Origin: an uncultured Marmoricola sp. | GTDB lineage: Bacteria; Actinomycetota; Actinomycetes; Propionibacteriales; Nocardioidaceae | Reading direction: 5' to 3' | Assembly (NCBI GenBank): GCA_937868075.1 | Contig: CALMLL010000025.1 | Coordinates: 1 to 64,000, forward strand | Length of the DNA: 64,000 bases | The notes under the pieces: generated by a model | Told to the model about the DNA's origin: nothing | Databases searched by the model: none | Seen by the model: the letters and a program-made list of their open reading frames with translations, nothing else | In this document: positions 10,050 to 18,899 of the stretch, one piece after another | Numbering within the stretch: the first letter of the stretch is position 1 | How the letters are laid out: each line of letters begins with the position of its first letter | Program-made: the position numbers and the translations under genes

Positions 10050-10760
10050 GTGTACCTCCGGCGTACGTCGACCGGCCCCGTCGAGTTGGCCTTCACAGAC
10101 CGACACGGCGGGGTCAGTCGTCCGCCCTTCGAGTCCCTCAACCTTGCCATCTCGGGTGAGGACGACCCCCGGTCGCGAGCCATCAACACCGCGCTGGTGT
10201 TGGCCGACTTCGCCCCCGGAGCGGCCATGGCCGACATGGTCCAGGTCCACGGTGGTGACGTGGTGTGTGTCAGCACTCCGGGTAGGTCCACCTGCGATGC
10301 CCTCATCACTGCCGAGACTGACGTCGTCTTGGTGACCCGCGTGGCCGACTGTGTCCCTGTCTTGCTGGCCGACCCCGAGCATGGCGTGATCGGCGCCGCC
10401 CATGCGGGGCGACCTGGCGTCGTGGCCGGCGTCATCACCAACACGGTGGCCGCAATGAGGGAACTCGGAGCAGACATCATCACCGCATGGGTCGGACCGC
10501 ACGTCTGTGGTGGCTGTTACGAGGTGCCCGACGACATGCGGGCCGCAGTCTCAGCCGTCGAGCCGACCACGTTCGCCCAGACACGGTGGGGCACCCCGGC
10601 GCTCGATATCGGCGCCGGAGTGCGGGCCCAGTTGCAGCGTGCCGAGGTCGAGGTGGTTTCGTGGGAGCAGTGCACCATGGAGTCGAGTGACCTCTACTCC
10701 CACCGGCGCGACGGTGCCGGTGCCGGGCGAAGCGCGGGACTGATCTGGAGGCGGTCGTGA
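10050..10760 (+). CDS. pgeF: PgeF/YfiH-family multicopper-type polyphenol oxidase domain protein
   Basis: 236 aa with a GTG start directly after the ftsZ stop. Family signatures are VADCVPVLLAD, AAHAGRPGVVAGV and VGPHVCGGCYEV, which carry the Cys/His residues of the active site. Members act on purine nucleosides or edit peptidoglycan precursors. Its place after ftsZ fits a cell-wall quality role, but which activity applies here cannot be read from the sequence. The stop overlaps yggS (GTGA). Confidence 0.87.
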   Translation: MYLRRTSTGPVELAFTDRHGGVSRPPFESLNLAISGEDDPRSRAINTALVLADFAPGAAMADMVQVHGGDVVCVSTPGRSTCDALITAETDVVLVTRVADCVPVLLADPEHGVIGAAHAGRPGVVAGVITNTVAAMRELGADIITAWVGPHVCGGCYEVPDDMRAAVSAVEPTTFAQTRWGTPALDIGAGVRAQLQRAEVEVVSWEQCTMESSDLYSHRRDGAGAGRSAGLIWRRS

Positions 10761-11449
10761 CACGGCGCGATGAGATCGCAGCAGGCCTGGTCGCGGTGCG
10801 GGGACGCATCGACGCGGCCGCAGCGGCGGTAGGACGGCACCCTGAGGAGATCACGCTGGTCGTGGTCACCAAGTTCTTCCCGGTCAGCGACATCGAGCAC
10901 CTCAAGGCGCTGGGGGTGGTCGACGTGGGGGAGAACCGTCACCAGGAGGCCGCTGCCAAGGCCGCTCAGATCGAGGGAGTGCGCTGGCACTTCATCGGCG
11001 GGCTGCAGAGCAACAAGGCTGCCGCGGTGGCGGCGTACGCCGACGTCGTACACAGTGTCGACCGGGTCAAGGTGGCCCATGCGCTGGCTCGTGGCGCCGA
11101 CCAGCATGACCGGCACGTCGAGGTCCTCCTGCAGGTCAGTCTCGATCCGCCCGACCGGGCCGGACGTGCCGGCGCAGCAGCCGCGGAACTGCCCGCGTTG
11201 GCGGCGGTGATCGACGATGCGAGCCATCTGCATCTGCGCGGTCTGATGGCTGTGGCTCCGCTCGACGAAGACCCGGTCGAGGCGTTTGCGAGGCTCTCGG
11301 GGATCCGCGCGGAGTTCTGTGCACGGCACCCCCAGGCGACCTGGCTCTCGGCCGGCATGAGCGGAGATCTAGAAGCGGCCGTCGCCGCGGGCGCGACACA
11401 CGTGCGCGTCGGCAGCGCAATCCTCGGTTCGCGCCCCACAGTCCCTTAG
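10757..11449 (+). CDS. yggS: YggS/PLPBP-family PLP homeostasis protein
   Basis: 230 aa. It is a single-domain alanine-racemase-fold protein; the PLP lysine is K39 in VVVTKFFP, followed by [18 protein letters not shown] and the phosphate-binding region near the C-terminus ([22 protein letters not shown]). It has no known catalytic turnover and buffers pyridoxal phosphate. The ftsZ-pgeF-yggS-sepF order is standard in actinobacteria. A hairpin lies just downstream. Confidence 0.94.
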   Translation: MTRRDEIAAGLVAVRGRIDAAAAAVGRHPEEITLVVVTKFFPVSDIEHLKALGVVDVGENRHQEAAAKAAQIEGVRWHFIGGLQSNKAAAVAAYADVVHSVDRVKVAHALARGADQHDRHVEVLLQVSLDPPDRAGRAGAAAAELPALAAVIDDASHLHLRGLMAVAPLDEDPVEAFARLSGIRAEFCARHPQATWLSAGMSGDLEAAVAAGATHVRVGSAILGSRPTVP

Positions 11450-11457
11450 GGTCAAAA

Positions 11458-11487
11458 CCGGGATGCCACCTGCTGGCGGCATCCCGG
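11458..11487 (+). terminator. 10-bp hairpin between yggS and sepF
   Basis: CCGGGATGCC (11458-11467) and GGCATCCCGG (11478-11487) form a perfect 10-bp stem with a 10-nt loop, nine bases after the yggS stop. No T-tract follows. It may partly terminate transcription or stabilise the upstream mRNA. Confidence 0.5.
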
Positions 11488-11540
11488 CGAACCATTGGTC
11501 TTCAAGAGTCGCGAAGCGACCACGCAGAAGGAAGAGACTC

Positions 11541-12017
11541 ATGAGCGGTGCGATGCGCAAGATGGGCGTCTACCTCGGTTTGTTCGAGGAAGCCGACCCC
11601 GAGCTCGACGAGTTGCGGGCCGATGCCTCGCAGTACGACGTCGAGGACACCGAGCAACACCAGGCCCGCGAGGAGCGCGCGGTCGCCAACATCGCCGACC
11701 ACCGGCGCACCCCGCGTGCGGCCACCGTGGCCACGCCGATGTCTCGCATCACCACCCTCCACCCGCGCACCTACAACGAAGCGCGCGTGATCGGGGAGAA
11801 CTTCCGCGACGGGGTACCGGTGATCATGAACCTCTCGGAGATGTCCGACGCCGACGCAAAGCGCCTGGTCGACTTCGCCGCCGGGCTGGTCTTCGCGGTC
11901 CGTGGCAGCATCGAACGCGTCACCAACAAGGTGTTCCTGCTCTCCCCTCCCAACGTCTCGGTGACCGCCGAAGACAAGCAGCGCATCGCTGAGGGTGGCT
12001 TCTTCAACCAAAGCTGA
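11541..12017 (+). CDS. sepF: SepF: Z-ring membrane anchor
   Basis: 158 aa from the ATG at 11541, preceded by AAGGAAGAG. The N-terminal [17 protein letters not shown] is the SepF membrane-targeting amphipathic helix, followed by an acidic linker and the SepF/DUF552 core (residues about 75-150: [36 protein letters not shown]). It tethers FtsZ to the membrane in bacteria lacking FtsA. A strong hairpin follows. Confidence 0.95.
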   Translation: MSGAMRKMGVYLGLFEEADPELDELRADASQYDVEDTEQHQAREERAVANIADHRRTPRAATVATPMSRITTLHPRTYNEARVIGENFRDGVPVIMNLSEMSDADAKRLVDFAAGLVFAVRGSIERVTNKVFLLSPPNVSVTAEDKQRIAEGGFFNQS

Positions 12018-12027
12018 GCACCGTATC

Positions 12028-12066
12028 GGGCGCGCCTACCGGCACCTCCTGCCGGGCGGCGCGCCC
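12028..12066 (+). terminator. Two-part terminator-like hairpin after sepF
   Basis: An outer stem GGGCGCGCC (12028-12036) / GGCGCGCCC (12058-12066) encloses an inner stem CCGGCA (12039-12044) / TGCCGG (12050-12055). It begins 11 nt after the sepF stop. There is no T-run, as is common in high-GC actinobacteria. Confidence 0.6.
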
Positions 12067-12082
12067 GTGCTCATGTTCGGGC

Positions 12083-12088
12083 TAAACT
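12083..12088 (+). promoter_or_regulatory. Putative -10 element for divIVA
   Basis: TAAACT fits the TANNNT actinobacterial -10 and lies about 45 nt before the divIVA start, just past the sepF terminator. No convincing -35 is visible. Confidence 0.4.
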
Positions 12089-12133
12089 CAAGACCGGTTA
12101 GATCGACACAAACAACGTGAAGTGGGTATCCAA

Positions 12134-12877
12134 ATGCCGTTGACGCCTGAGGACGTGAGCAACAAGCGGTTCACGCCCGTCCGCCTTCGTGAGGGCTACG
12201 ACATGGGCGAGGTGGATCAGTTCCTCGACGAGGTCGAGGCCGAACTGGCCCGCCTGATCCAAGAGAACGATGATCTGCGCGCCAAGCTCGACGCCGCTAC
12301 GCACGGAGGATCGGGTGCCTACATGGCCCCGCGTGCGGTTCAGGCCGAACCGGAGCCCGCTCCCGAACCGGAGCCGACCCCTGAGCCGGAGCCGGCTCCG
12401 ATCGCTCCGATCGCGGCCACCCCGGTGGCTGCTCCTCAGGAGATCCGGGTGACCAACGTCGCCGAGGCGTCCTCGGCCGCGGCCCGCCTGCTGGAGATCG
12501 CCGGCCGCAACGCCGATGAGGTCGTCGAGTCGGCCAAGTCCGACGCCGACCGGATCATCGGTGAGGCTCGCACCAAGGCCGAGCGCCTCGAGTCCGATGC
12601 TCGCACCCGTTCCCAGATGCTCGACTCCGAGACCGCCGAGAAGCGTCAGCAACTCCTGGGCGACCTGGAGAAGGAGAAGGTCCGCCTCAACGGTGAGATC
12701 GAGACCCTGCGTACCTTCGAGCGCGAGTACCGCAGCCGGTTGAAGTCCTATTTCACCCAGCAGTTGGCCGCGTTGGAGACCAACCCGGGTGACTCTGCAG
12801 GAGCGTCTCACTCCTACGGGTCCACCGAGGCCCCCAAGCGGCTCAAGTCGCTGTTGGGCGAGGACGACAACAACTAG
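12134..12877 (+). CDS. divIVA: DivIVA/Wag31 polar growth scaffold
   Basis: 247 aa from the ATG at 12134. A GTG 12 nt upstream is possible, but MPLTPEDV matches the family start. Residues 1-55 form the DivIVA lipid-binding domain and first coiled coil (TPVRLREGYDMGEVDQFLDE). Residues about 71-100 are a Pro/Glu linker of repeated PEP units, and about 105-220 are Ala/Glu/Arg coiled coil. It marks curved membrane at poles and septa and directs apical wall growth. Its stop shares CTAG with the convergent ileS stop. Confidence 0.93.
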   Translation: MPLTPEDVSNKRFTPVRLREGYDMGEVDQFLDEVEAELARLIQENDDLRAKLDAATHGGSGAYMAPRAVQAEPEPAPEPEPTPEPEPAPIAPIAATPVAAPQEIRVTNVAEASSAAARLLEIAGRNADEVVESAKSDADRIIGEARTKAERLESDARTRSQMLDSETAEKRQQLLGDLEKEKVRLNGEIETLRTFEREYRSRLKSYFTQQLAALETNPGDSAGASHSYGSTEAPKRLKSLLGEDDNN

Positions 12878-15800
12878 TCCTGCGAGACCTTTCGCACTGA
12901 GAAGGCGAGTCCCAGTCCGTCGTCACGTACGACGTTGACTTCGGGCTCGCCTTCTTCGTTGCGTACGGCGAGTACCTCGCGCGAGACCACCTCCGCGTGC
13001 TCGCGAAGGGCCTCGGCCAAGTCGTCCCCGGCCCGCCAGGTCAGTTCGATGCGATCGCTGACCTCGAAGCCCGACGACTTGCGCGCTTCCTGGACCAGTC
13101 GGATGAACTCGCGGGCCAGACCCGCACGCACCAGCGCCGGGGTGAGGTGCAGATCCAGTGCCACCGTCTCGCCCTGCTCGTTGACGACCGACCAGCCTTC
13201 ACTGGGTCGCTCGGACACGATGACCTCATCGGCGTGCACCTCCACGGGTGCTCCGTCGACGGTGATCGTGGCGGCACCGGTCGCGGCGAGGCCGGCGGCC
13301 AGGGCCGCGGCGTCCGCGTCGGCGATCGCCTGGGCGACGACAGGGGTCTGCTTGGCGAAGCGTTTGCCCAGAGCCCGGAAGTTGCCCTTGGCCGAGTAGC
13401 TGACCAGGTCGGCACCGGCCTCCGACAACGCCGCCACGCTGGCCACATTGAGTTCGTCGGCCACCTCGGCTCGCAGTTCTGCGTTGAGCGACTCGTAGGC
13501 ACGGGTGGCCACCAGTGCCCGGGCCAGCGGCTGGCGGGTCTTGACCTTGGCCTCGGCGCGGGCGGCTCGGCCCAGTTCCACTAGGCGTCGGGCGATCCCC
13601 ACGGCGCGGCCAAGGTCGGCATCGACAGCGGTCGCGTCGAAGGCAGGCCAGTCCGAGAGATGTACCGAGTCCGGCGCAGCCGGGGTGACCGGCCGGACGA
13701 GGTCCTGCCACACCCGTTCGGTGATGAACGGGGTGATCGGGGCCATCACTTGGGTCAGTGTCACCAAGGTGTCGTGCAGGGTGGCCAAAGCGGCCGGGTC
13801 GCCGTCCCAGAAGCGGCGCCGCGACCGGCGTACGTACCAGTTGGAGAGGTCGTCGACGAACGCCCCGAGCAGGATCCCGATGCGCTGGGTGTCGAAGTTC
13901 TCATACGCCGTGGTCAAGGCCCCGACCAGTTCGGCCGTGGCCGAATGCAGCCAACGGTCCAGAACCGGGCGCTGGGCCACCGGCGGAGCCACCTGGTCGG
14001 GAGTCCACCCGGCCGCGCGCGCGTAGAGGGCGTGGAAGGCCACCGAGTTCCAGTAGGTCAACAGGACCTTGCGCACCGTCTCCTGGATCGTGGTGTGCCC
14101 GACTCGACGCGCCGACCACGGGGAGCCCGAGGCGGCCATGAACCAGCGCACCGCGTCGGCACCGTGCTCGTCCATGAGCGGGATCGGCTCCAAGATGTTG
14201 CCGAGATGCTTGGACATCTTGCGACCGTCCTCGGCCAGGATGTGACCTAGACACAGCACATTGCGGTAGGACGACTGATCGAAGACCAGCGTCCCCACCG
14301 TCATCAGGGTGTAGAACCAGCCTCGGGTCTGGTCGATCGCCTCGCAGATGAAGTCGGCCGGGTAAGCCTCCTTCAACCGCTCGGCAGACCCCTCGGCCCA
14401 CGGGTAGCCCCACTGGGCGAAGGGCATCGCACCGGAGTCGAACCAGGCGTCGATCACCTCGGGGACGCGCTGCGACGGCGCGCCGCAGGTGGGGCAGTCG
14501 AAGACGACATCGTCCACGAACGGACGGTGCGGGTCGAGGTCGGAGAGATCACGGCCGGTCAACTCCGAGAGCCGGGCCCGGGACCCCACGGCGACCTGGT
14601 GGTTGTCGGCGCAGCGCCAGATGGGCAACGGCGTGCCCCAGTAGCGCTTGCGAGACAACGCCCAGTCGACATTGTTGTCCAGCCAGTCCCCGTAGCGGCC
14701 GTGCTTGATCGTGTCGGGGTACCACGCGGTGGCTTCGTTCTCGCGCACCAGGGCCTGCTTGATCTGGGTGGTCCGGATGTACCACGAGGGCTGGGCGTAG
14801 TAGATCAACGCGGTGTGGCAACGCCAGCAGTGTGGATACGGGTGCTCGTAGGGAACGTGGCGGAACAACCGCCCGCGAGACTCCAGGTCGGCCACGAGAT
14901 CGGCGTTGGCGTGACGGAAGAACTGACCGCCCACGAGCGGGACGTCGGTGAGGAAGTGGCCGGTGGTGTCGATGGGGTTGACCATGGCCACCCCGTAGCG
15001 GCGGCAGGAGAGGAAGTCGTCCTCTCCGAAGGCAGGGGACTGGTGCACCAGACCGGTGCCGTCCTCGGCGGTCACGTAGGTCTCCAGCACCACGTAGTGG
15101 CTGTTGGGCCGGGTCTGGTCGGCCGCGATGTCGGCCGGGGCGGACTCGTAGTCGCCGGCGGGCCACTCGATCAGGTCGAAGGGGCGCTGGTAGCGCCAGC
15201 CGAGCATGTCGGTGCCCGTGAACGGTTCTCCAACGCGCTCCCAACCCTCGCCGAGCGCCTTGTCGAGGAGCGCTTCGGCGACCACGAGGGTCTCGTTGCC
15301 GTCGCTCACCCGCACATAGGAGAAGTCGGGGTGCACCGCGACCAGGGCATTGCTGACCAAGGTCCAGGGTGTCGTCGTCCACACCAGAAGGGCCGCCTCT
15401 CCGGCGTACGGACCGCTGAGGAGGGGGAAGCGCACATAGACGCTCGGGTCGACCACGGTCTCGTAGCCCTGAGCCAACTCGTGGTCGGACAGGCCTGTCC
15501 CACAGCGCGGGCAGTACGGCGCGACGCGGTAGTCCTCCACGAGCAGACCCTTGTCGTGGATCTGCGCCAGCGCCCACCAGACCGACTCGACGTACTCGGC
15601 ATCCATCGTGCGATAGGGCTCGCGCATGTCGAGCCAGCAGCCCATCCGTTCGGTCATCTGCTCCCAGAGATCGACGTGTCGAGACACCGAGTCACGGCAC
15701 TTCTGGTTGAACTCGGCAACGCCGAAGGCTTCGATGTCGGCCTTGCCGGAGAAGCCGAGTTCCTTCTCGACGGCCAACTCCACCGGCAGTCCGTGGCAGT

Positions 15801-16062
15801 CCCACCCGCCTTTGCGGTTGACCTGGAAGCCCTTCATCGTGCGAAAGCGCGGGAAGATGTCCTTGAACGTGCGCGACTCGATGTGGTGCGTGCCGGGCCG
15901 ACCGTTGGCGGTGGGCGGGCCTTCGTAGAAAGTCCACCCTGCTCGGCCGAGGTTGCGGTTGAGGGACTTCTCGAAGGTTTGGTGATCGCGCCAGAACTCG
16001 ATGATCTCGCGCTCGAGGGCGGGCAGATCGATCTGCGGTGGCACGGAGTTGTACTGCGGCAC
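12874..16062 (-). CDS. ileS: IleS: isoleucyl-tRNA synthetase
   Basis: 1062 aa, in the range of the long (about 1040 aa) eukaryote-like actinobacterial IleRS. The HIGH-equivalent is GPPTANGRPGTHH and the class I KMSKS equivalent is GRKMSKHLGN. The editing domain (CP1) lies between, and WYVRRSRRRFW marks the start of the anticodon-binding region. The start is GTG at 16060-16062 with AAAGGA a few bases upstream. A T-box leader on the same strand senses uncharged tRNA-Ile. The stop overlaps divIVA by CTAG. Confidence 0.97.
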   Translation of the reverse strand: MPQYNSVPPQIDLPALEREIIEFWRDHQTFEKSLNRNLGRAGWTFYEGPPTANGRPGTHHIESRTFKDIFPRFRTMKGFQVNRKGGWDCHGLPVELAVEKELGFSGKADIEAFGVAEFNQKCRDSVSRHVDLWEQMTERMGCWLDMREPYRTMDAEYVESVWWALAQIHDKGLLVEDYRVAPYCPRCGTGLSDHELAQGYETVVDPSVYVRFPLLSGPYAGEAALLVWTTTPWTLVSNALVAVHPDFSYVRVSDGNETLVVAEALLDKALGEGWERVGEPFTGTDMLGWRYQRPFDLIEWPAGDYESAPADIAADQTRPNSHYVVLETYVTAEDGTGLVHQSPAFGEDDFLSCRRYGVAMVNPIDTTGHFLTDVPLVGGQFFRHANADLVADLESRGRLFRHVPYEHPYPHCWRCHTALIYYAQPSWYIRTTQIKQALVRENEATAWYPDTIKHGRYGDWLDNNVDWALSRKRYWGTPLPIWRCADNHQVAVGSRARLSELTGRDLSDLDPHRPFVDDVVFDCPTCGAPSQRVPEVIDAWFDSGAMPFAQWGYPWAEGSAERLKEAYPADFICEAIDQTRGWFYTLMTVGTLVFDQSSYRNVLCLGHILAEDGRKMSKHLGNILEPIPLMDEHGADAVRWFMAASGSPWSARRVGHTTIQETVRKVLLTYWNSVAFHALYARAAGWTPDQVAPPVAQRPVLDRWLHSATAELVGALTTAYENFDTQRIGILLGAFVDDLSNWYVRRSRRRFWDGDPAALATLHDTLVTLTQVMAPITPFITERVWQDLVRPVTPAAPDSVHLSDWPAFDATAVDADLGRAVGIARRLVELGRAARAEAKVKTRQPLARALVATRAYESLNAELRAEVADELNVASVAALSEAGADLVSYSAKGNFRALGKRFAKQTPVVAQAIADADAAALAAGLAATGAATITVDGAPVEVHADEVIVSERPSEGWSVVNEQGETVALDLHLTPALVRAGLAREFIRLVQEARKSSGFEVSDRIELTWRAGDDLAEALREHAEVVSREVLAVRNEEGEPEVNVVRDDGLGLAFSVRKVSQD

Positions 16063-16089
16063 GTCGGGTCCTTTGGCGAACTGGTCGGT

Positions 16090-16308
16090 CTCGTCAAGGG
16101 ACGAGGCGCAAACCCCGCGGTACCACCCTCATTGACCGTCGGTGACGGCCCGCTTCATTGGCTGCGGCCGGTTCTACTGAGGATGCCCTGGCAGGGGTGG
16201 ATCCGGTTCTTCCGGCGACTCCGGGCTGATGTTCGTCGGCCGTCGTACCCCCGGGCTCACACCATCCCCGGATCGCTCGTGGTCGTACGGCGAACTACTG
16301 GTCCCATC
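16090..16308 (-). promoter_or_regulatory. T-box riboswitch of ileS (very short stem I type)
   Basis: On the minus strand the T-box consensus AGGGTGGTACCGCGG lies at 16129-16115, about 50 nt before the ileS start. Upstream is the conserved leader of actinobacterial ileS T-boxes, starting GATGGG near 16308, with a probable Ile specifier ATC at 16230-16228. Just after the T-box, CTCGTC/GACGAG (16090-16105) forms a hairpin with no U-run. The likely output is translational: its CCCTT could mask the AAAGGA ribosome site. The specifier position is inferred from recall of related leaders. Confidence 0.85.
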
Positions 16309-16393
16309 GACGTCTGTTCGCCCGCTCAGTGTGACATGTCCGGTATGCGAATCGCCAAACGGTTATGGCCCTCAACACCCTCGGGGCGTCGGG

Positions 16394-16422
16394 TTGTGGG
16401 GGAGAACGCGGGGCCGTATCCT
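16394..16422 (+). promoter_or_regulatory. Promoter of the TraR/DksA-type gene
   Basis: TTGTGG at 16394-16399 and TATCCT at 16417-16422 are separated by 17 bp, a good housekeeping sigma layout. The predicted start is near 16429, giving a leader of about 47 nt with GAGGGGAA before the ATG at 16476. Confidence 0.5.
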
Positions 16423-16475
16423 CCGCCGGAGACCGGGGTGACTTCGGGGTTGCCCCTGCGGTGAGGGGAACACAC

Positions 16476-17453
16476 ATGGCCACTTCTGGGGCCTCAGGCC
16501 GGGCGGCTCGTTCACTGGTCGCGCGCGCCACCGCGACCGCCAAGCAGATCGTCGAAGGCTTGGGCAAGATCGGCGAGCCCGAGTCGTCGATCGACTCCCC
16601 GACTCCGGCTCCGGCAGCAGCGTCGAAGGCCCCCGCTGGGAAGGCCCCAGCCAAGAAGGCGCCAGCCAAGAAGGTGGTGGCGACGAAGGCGCCAGCCAAG
16701 AAGGTGGTGGCGACGAAGGCGCCAGCCAAGAAGGTGGTGGCGACGCAGGCGCCCGCCAAGAAGGTGGTGGCGACGAAGGCGCCCGCCAAGAAGGTGGCAG
16801 CCAAGGCTGCTCCGGCCGCGACGAAGGCTGCCGCCACCAAGACGCCAGCCGCCAAAGCCCCGGCAGCCAAAGCCCCGGCAACGAAGAAGTCGTCGGCCAC
16901 GAAGGCCCCGGCGGCCGGCGCCTCCTCGACGAGGGCGCCTCGAACGACCCGAACATCTAGCACCACGACCCGCACGTCCCCCGCCGCAACCACGACCGCA
17001 TCAGCGGCGGCATCAACCCGGAAGGCAACGCCTGTGAAGAAGTCGGCCCCCTCGGCCCTGGCCTCTCTGGTGGTCAAGCACAACGAGGACCCGTGGACCA
17101 AGGCCGAGATCGAGGAGGTCAAAGCCCACCTCGATGCCGACGTGGTGCGTCTGGCCAAGGAACTCGAGATCGTCGAAGAGGACCTCCACGACCTCATGCG
17201 AGATGCCGGCGACGGTGCTGGACACGACCAGGCCGATGTGGGTGCCACCTCCTTCGAGCGCGATCAAGAGATGACGATCGCCAACAACGCCCGCGACATG
17301 CTCACCCAGACCAAACACGCTCTGGATCGCATCCACGACGGCAGTTACGGCGTCTGTGAGGAGTGCGGGGAGCCGATCGGCAAGCTGCGATTGATGGCCT
17401 TCCCGCGTGCCACACTGTGCATGTCATGCAAGAAGCGCGAGGAGCGTCGCTGA
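16476..17453 (+). CDS. TraR/DksA-type zinc-finger protein with Lys/Ala/Pro-rich N-terminal tail
   Basis: 325 aa from the ATG at 16476 (GAGGGGAA 5 nt upstream). Residues 1-45 hold a short RAARSLVARATATAK segment. Residues about 50-190 are low-complexity Ala/Lys/Pro/Thr, including decapeptide repeats of the type APAKKVVATK. The C-terminal part has a helical segment (DLMRDAG, NNARDMLTQTKHALDRI) and a C4 zinc finger C294-x2-C297-x17-C315-x2-C318. Such proteins bind in the RNA polymerase secondary channel. The basic tail resembles histone H1 and suggests DNA or RNA binding; that is inference. lspA overlaps its 3' end. Confidence 0.8.
   Translation: MATSGASGRAARSLVARATATAKQIVEGLGKIGEPESSIDSPTPAPAAASKAPAGKAPAKKAPAKKVVATKAPAKKVVATKAPAKKVVATQAPAKKVVATKAPAKKVAAKAAPAATKAAATKTPAAKAPAAKAPATKKSSATKAPAAGASSTRAPRTTRTSSTTTRTSPAATTTASAAASTRKATPVKKSAPSALASLVVKHNEDPWTKAEIEEVKAHLDADVVRLAKELEIVEEDLHDLMRDAGDGAGHDQADVGATSFERDQEMTIANNARDMLTQTKHALDRIHDGSYGVCEECGEPIGKLRLMAFPRATLCMSCKKREERR
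16651..16800 (+). repeat. 30-bp in-frame tandem repeat, about five copies
   Basis: Units start at 16651, 16681, 16711, 16741 and 16771, each ending in or near AAGGTGGTGG. The second and third are identical; the others differ at a few bases. They encode APAKKVVATK-type decapeptides in the tail of the zinc-finger protein. Copy number is likely to vary between strains. Confidence 0.9.
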
Positions 17454-17971
17454 TCGGCGACCCACACGATCTGGGGAACTCCCGGCGGCGTCTGGGGCTT
17501 TTCTTCGCGGTAGCCGGCCTCGGCCTTGCCCTGGACCAAATCACCAAGTGGTGGGCTGAAGGCGCGCTGACCGACCGCCCGCCGGTGCCGGTGATCGGCA
17601 CCTTCTTGCAGTTCTATCTGACCCACAACCCCGGTGCCGCCTTCAGTTCAGGGGTGCGCTTCACCTGGGTTTTCACCATCATCGCCATCGTCGCGACGGT
17701 CGTGGTGATCAGGTATGCCGGCCGCTCCCGCAACCTCGCCTGGACCCTTGCCCTCGGGATCCTGCTGGGTGGGATCACCGGCAACCTCGCCGACCGCTTG
17801 GCCCGTCCACCGGGGATCTTTCGAGGGCATGTCGTCGACTTCCTGATGCTGCCCCACTGGCCGGTCTTCAACGTGGCCGACATGCTGATCGACACCGCGG
17901 CGGCGATCATCGTGGTGCTTGCTTGGCGCGGCATTCGACTCGACGGCTCTCGGGACCGCGACGATGAGTGA
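17426..17971 (+). CDS. lspA: LspA: prolipoprotein signal peptidase
   Basis: About 181 aa from the ATG at 17426. Four membrane segments carry the family motifs [26 protein letters not shown] and FNVADMLID, the last two holding the catalytic aspartates. It cleaves signal peptides of lipidated prolipoproteins in the membrane. The start is uncertain: the ATG has no visible ribosome site and overlaps the upstream gene, while a CTG at 17450 overlaps its stop (CTGA) and has GAGGAG 5 nt upstream. It overlaps the next gene by 8 nt. Confidence 0.92.
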   Translation: MQEARGASLIGDPHDLGNSRRRLGLFFAVAGLGLALDQITKWWAEGALTDRPPVPVIGTFLQFYLTHNPGAAFSSGVRFTWVFTIIAIVATVVVIRYAGRSRNLAWTLALGILLGGITGNLADRLARPPGIFRGHVVDFLMLPHWPVFNVADMLIDTAAAIIVVLAWRGIRLDGSRDRDDE

Positions 17972-18899
17972 GGCCGAACACCGCACCGTCCTGGTTCCCG
18001 AAGGGCTCGCCGGCGAACGCGTGGATGCCGGGGTCGCTCGGATGTTCGGTATCTCGCGCACGCGCGCGGCCGAGTTGTGCGCCGAATCCCTGGTGATGAT
18101 CGACTCGCGGTCGGTGCCGAAGTCCGAGCGGCTGGTTCCGGGCAGCCTGCTCGAAGTCACGATCCCGTCGATCGCAGACCCGCTCGAGGTGGTTCCCGAA
18201 CTCGTCGAGGGCATCGCCATCGTTCACGACGAGGATGCGTTCGTCGTCGTCGACAAGCCTGTCGGGGTAGCCGTGCACCCCTCGATGGGGTGGACCGGCC
18301 CGACCGTGGTCGGACACCTGCGGGGTGCCGGGTTCCAGATCGCCACGTCGGGGGCCAGTGAGCGACAAGGCATCGTGCAGCGCCTCGATGTGGGGACCTC
18401 CGGCGTCATGGTGATCGCGAAGTCCGAGCACGCATATTCGGTGCTGAAAGATGCCTTCCGTCAGCGCACTGTCGACAAGACCTACCACGCTCTGGTCCAG
18501 GGGCATCCGGACCCGCTCAGCGGCACCATCGATGCACCGATCGGGCGCCACGGCTCCTCGGACTGGAAGTTCACCGTCCGCGCCGACGGGCGGGCCTCGG
18601 TGACCCACTACGAGACCTTGGAGGCGCATCGGTTCGCCTCGTTGCTGGAGGTGCATCTCGAGACGGGTCGCACCCATCAGATCCGGGTCCATATGGCCGC
18701 GCTCAAGCATCCGTGCGTCGGCGACCTCACCTACGGCGCCGACCCCAGACTCGCGGCACGCGTCGGCTTGGAGCGTCAGTGGCTCCATGCCGTCCGACTG
18801 GGCTTCGTTCATCCCGACTCCGGTGATTACGTGAGTTTCGAATCCGGCTATCCAGCCGACCTCGCCCACGCTCTGGACGTGATCCGGCATGCCGACTGA
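17964..18899 (+). CDS. rluD: RluD-family 23S rRNA pseudouridine synthase
   Basis: 311 aa from the ATG at 17964, which overlaps lspA by 8 nt. It has an N-terminal S4 RNA-binding domain (residues about 14-75) and an RluA/RluD catalytic domain with the active aspartate in [11 protein letters not shown] and the motif [12 protein letters not shown]. It isomerises uridines in large-subunit rRNA. Adjacency to lspA is the usual lspA-rluD pairing. The exact target positions cannot be told. Confidence 0.92.
   Translation: MSEAEHRTVLVPEGLAGERVDAGVARMFGISRTRAAELCAESLVMIDSRSVPKSERLVPGSLLEVTIPSIADPLEVVPELVEGIAIVHDEDAFVVVDKPVGVAVHPSMGWTGPTVVGHLRGAGFQIATSGASERQGIVQRLDVGTSGVMVIAKSEHAYSVLKDAFRQRTVDKTYHALVQGHPDPLSGTIDAPIGRHGSSDWKFTVRADGRASVTHYETLEAHRFASLLEVHLETGRTHQIRVHMAALKHPCVGDLTYGADPRLAARVGLERQWLHAVRLGFVHPDSGDYVSFESGYPADLAHALDVIRHAD

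Larger units (their letters stand above)
16063..16475. other. 413-bp divergent intergenic region (ileS / traR)
   Basis: It contains no gene. From left to right it holds the ileS ribosome site, the T-box leader (to about 16308) and a rightward promoter for the zinc-finger gene. The ileS promoter should lie between about 16310 and 16400 on the minus strand, but no clear -35/-10 pair was found. Confidence 0.7.

Noticed and set aside
16309-16400. ileS promoter
   Set aside because: One must exist here, but no -35/-10 pair with acceptable spacing could be picked; TTGGCG with CACACT needs a 19-bp gap.
14527-16464. 645-codon open frame antisense to ileS
   Set aside because: It is the mirror of a strongly conserved gene in GC-rich DNA, has no recognisable motif, and its codon pattern follows from the opposite strand. 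The same holds for long frames opposite dnaE (22709-24634), feoB (32138-33721) and dnaG (37732-39621).
16651-16800. Possible CRISPR or minisatellite array
   Set aside because: The repeats are in frame, contiguous and without unique spacers, and encode a decapeptide repeat.
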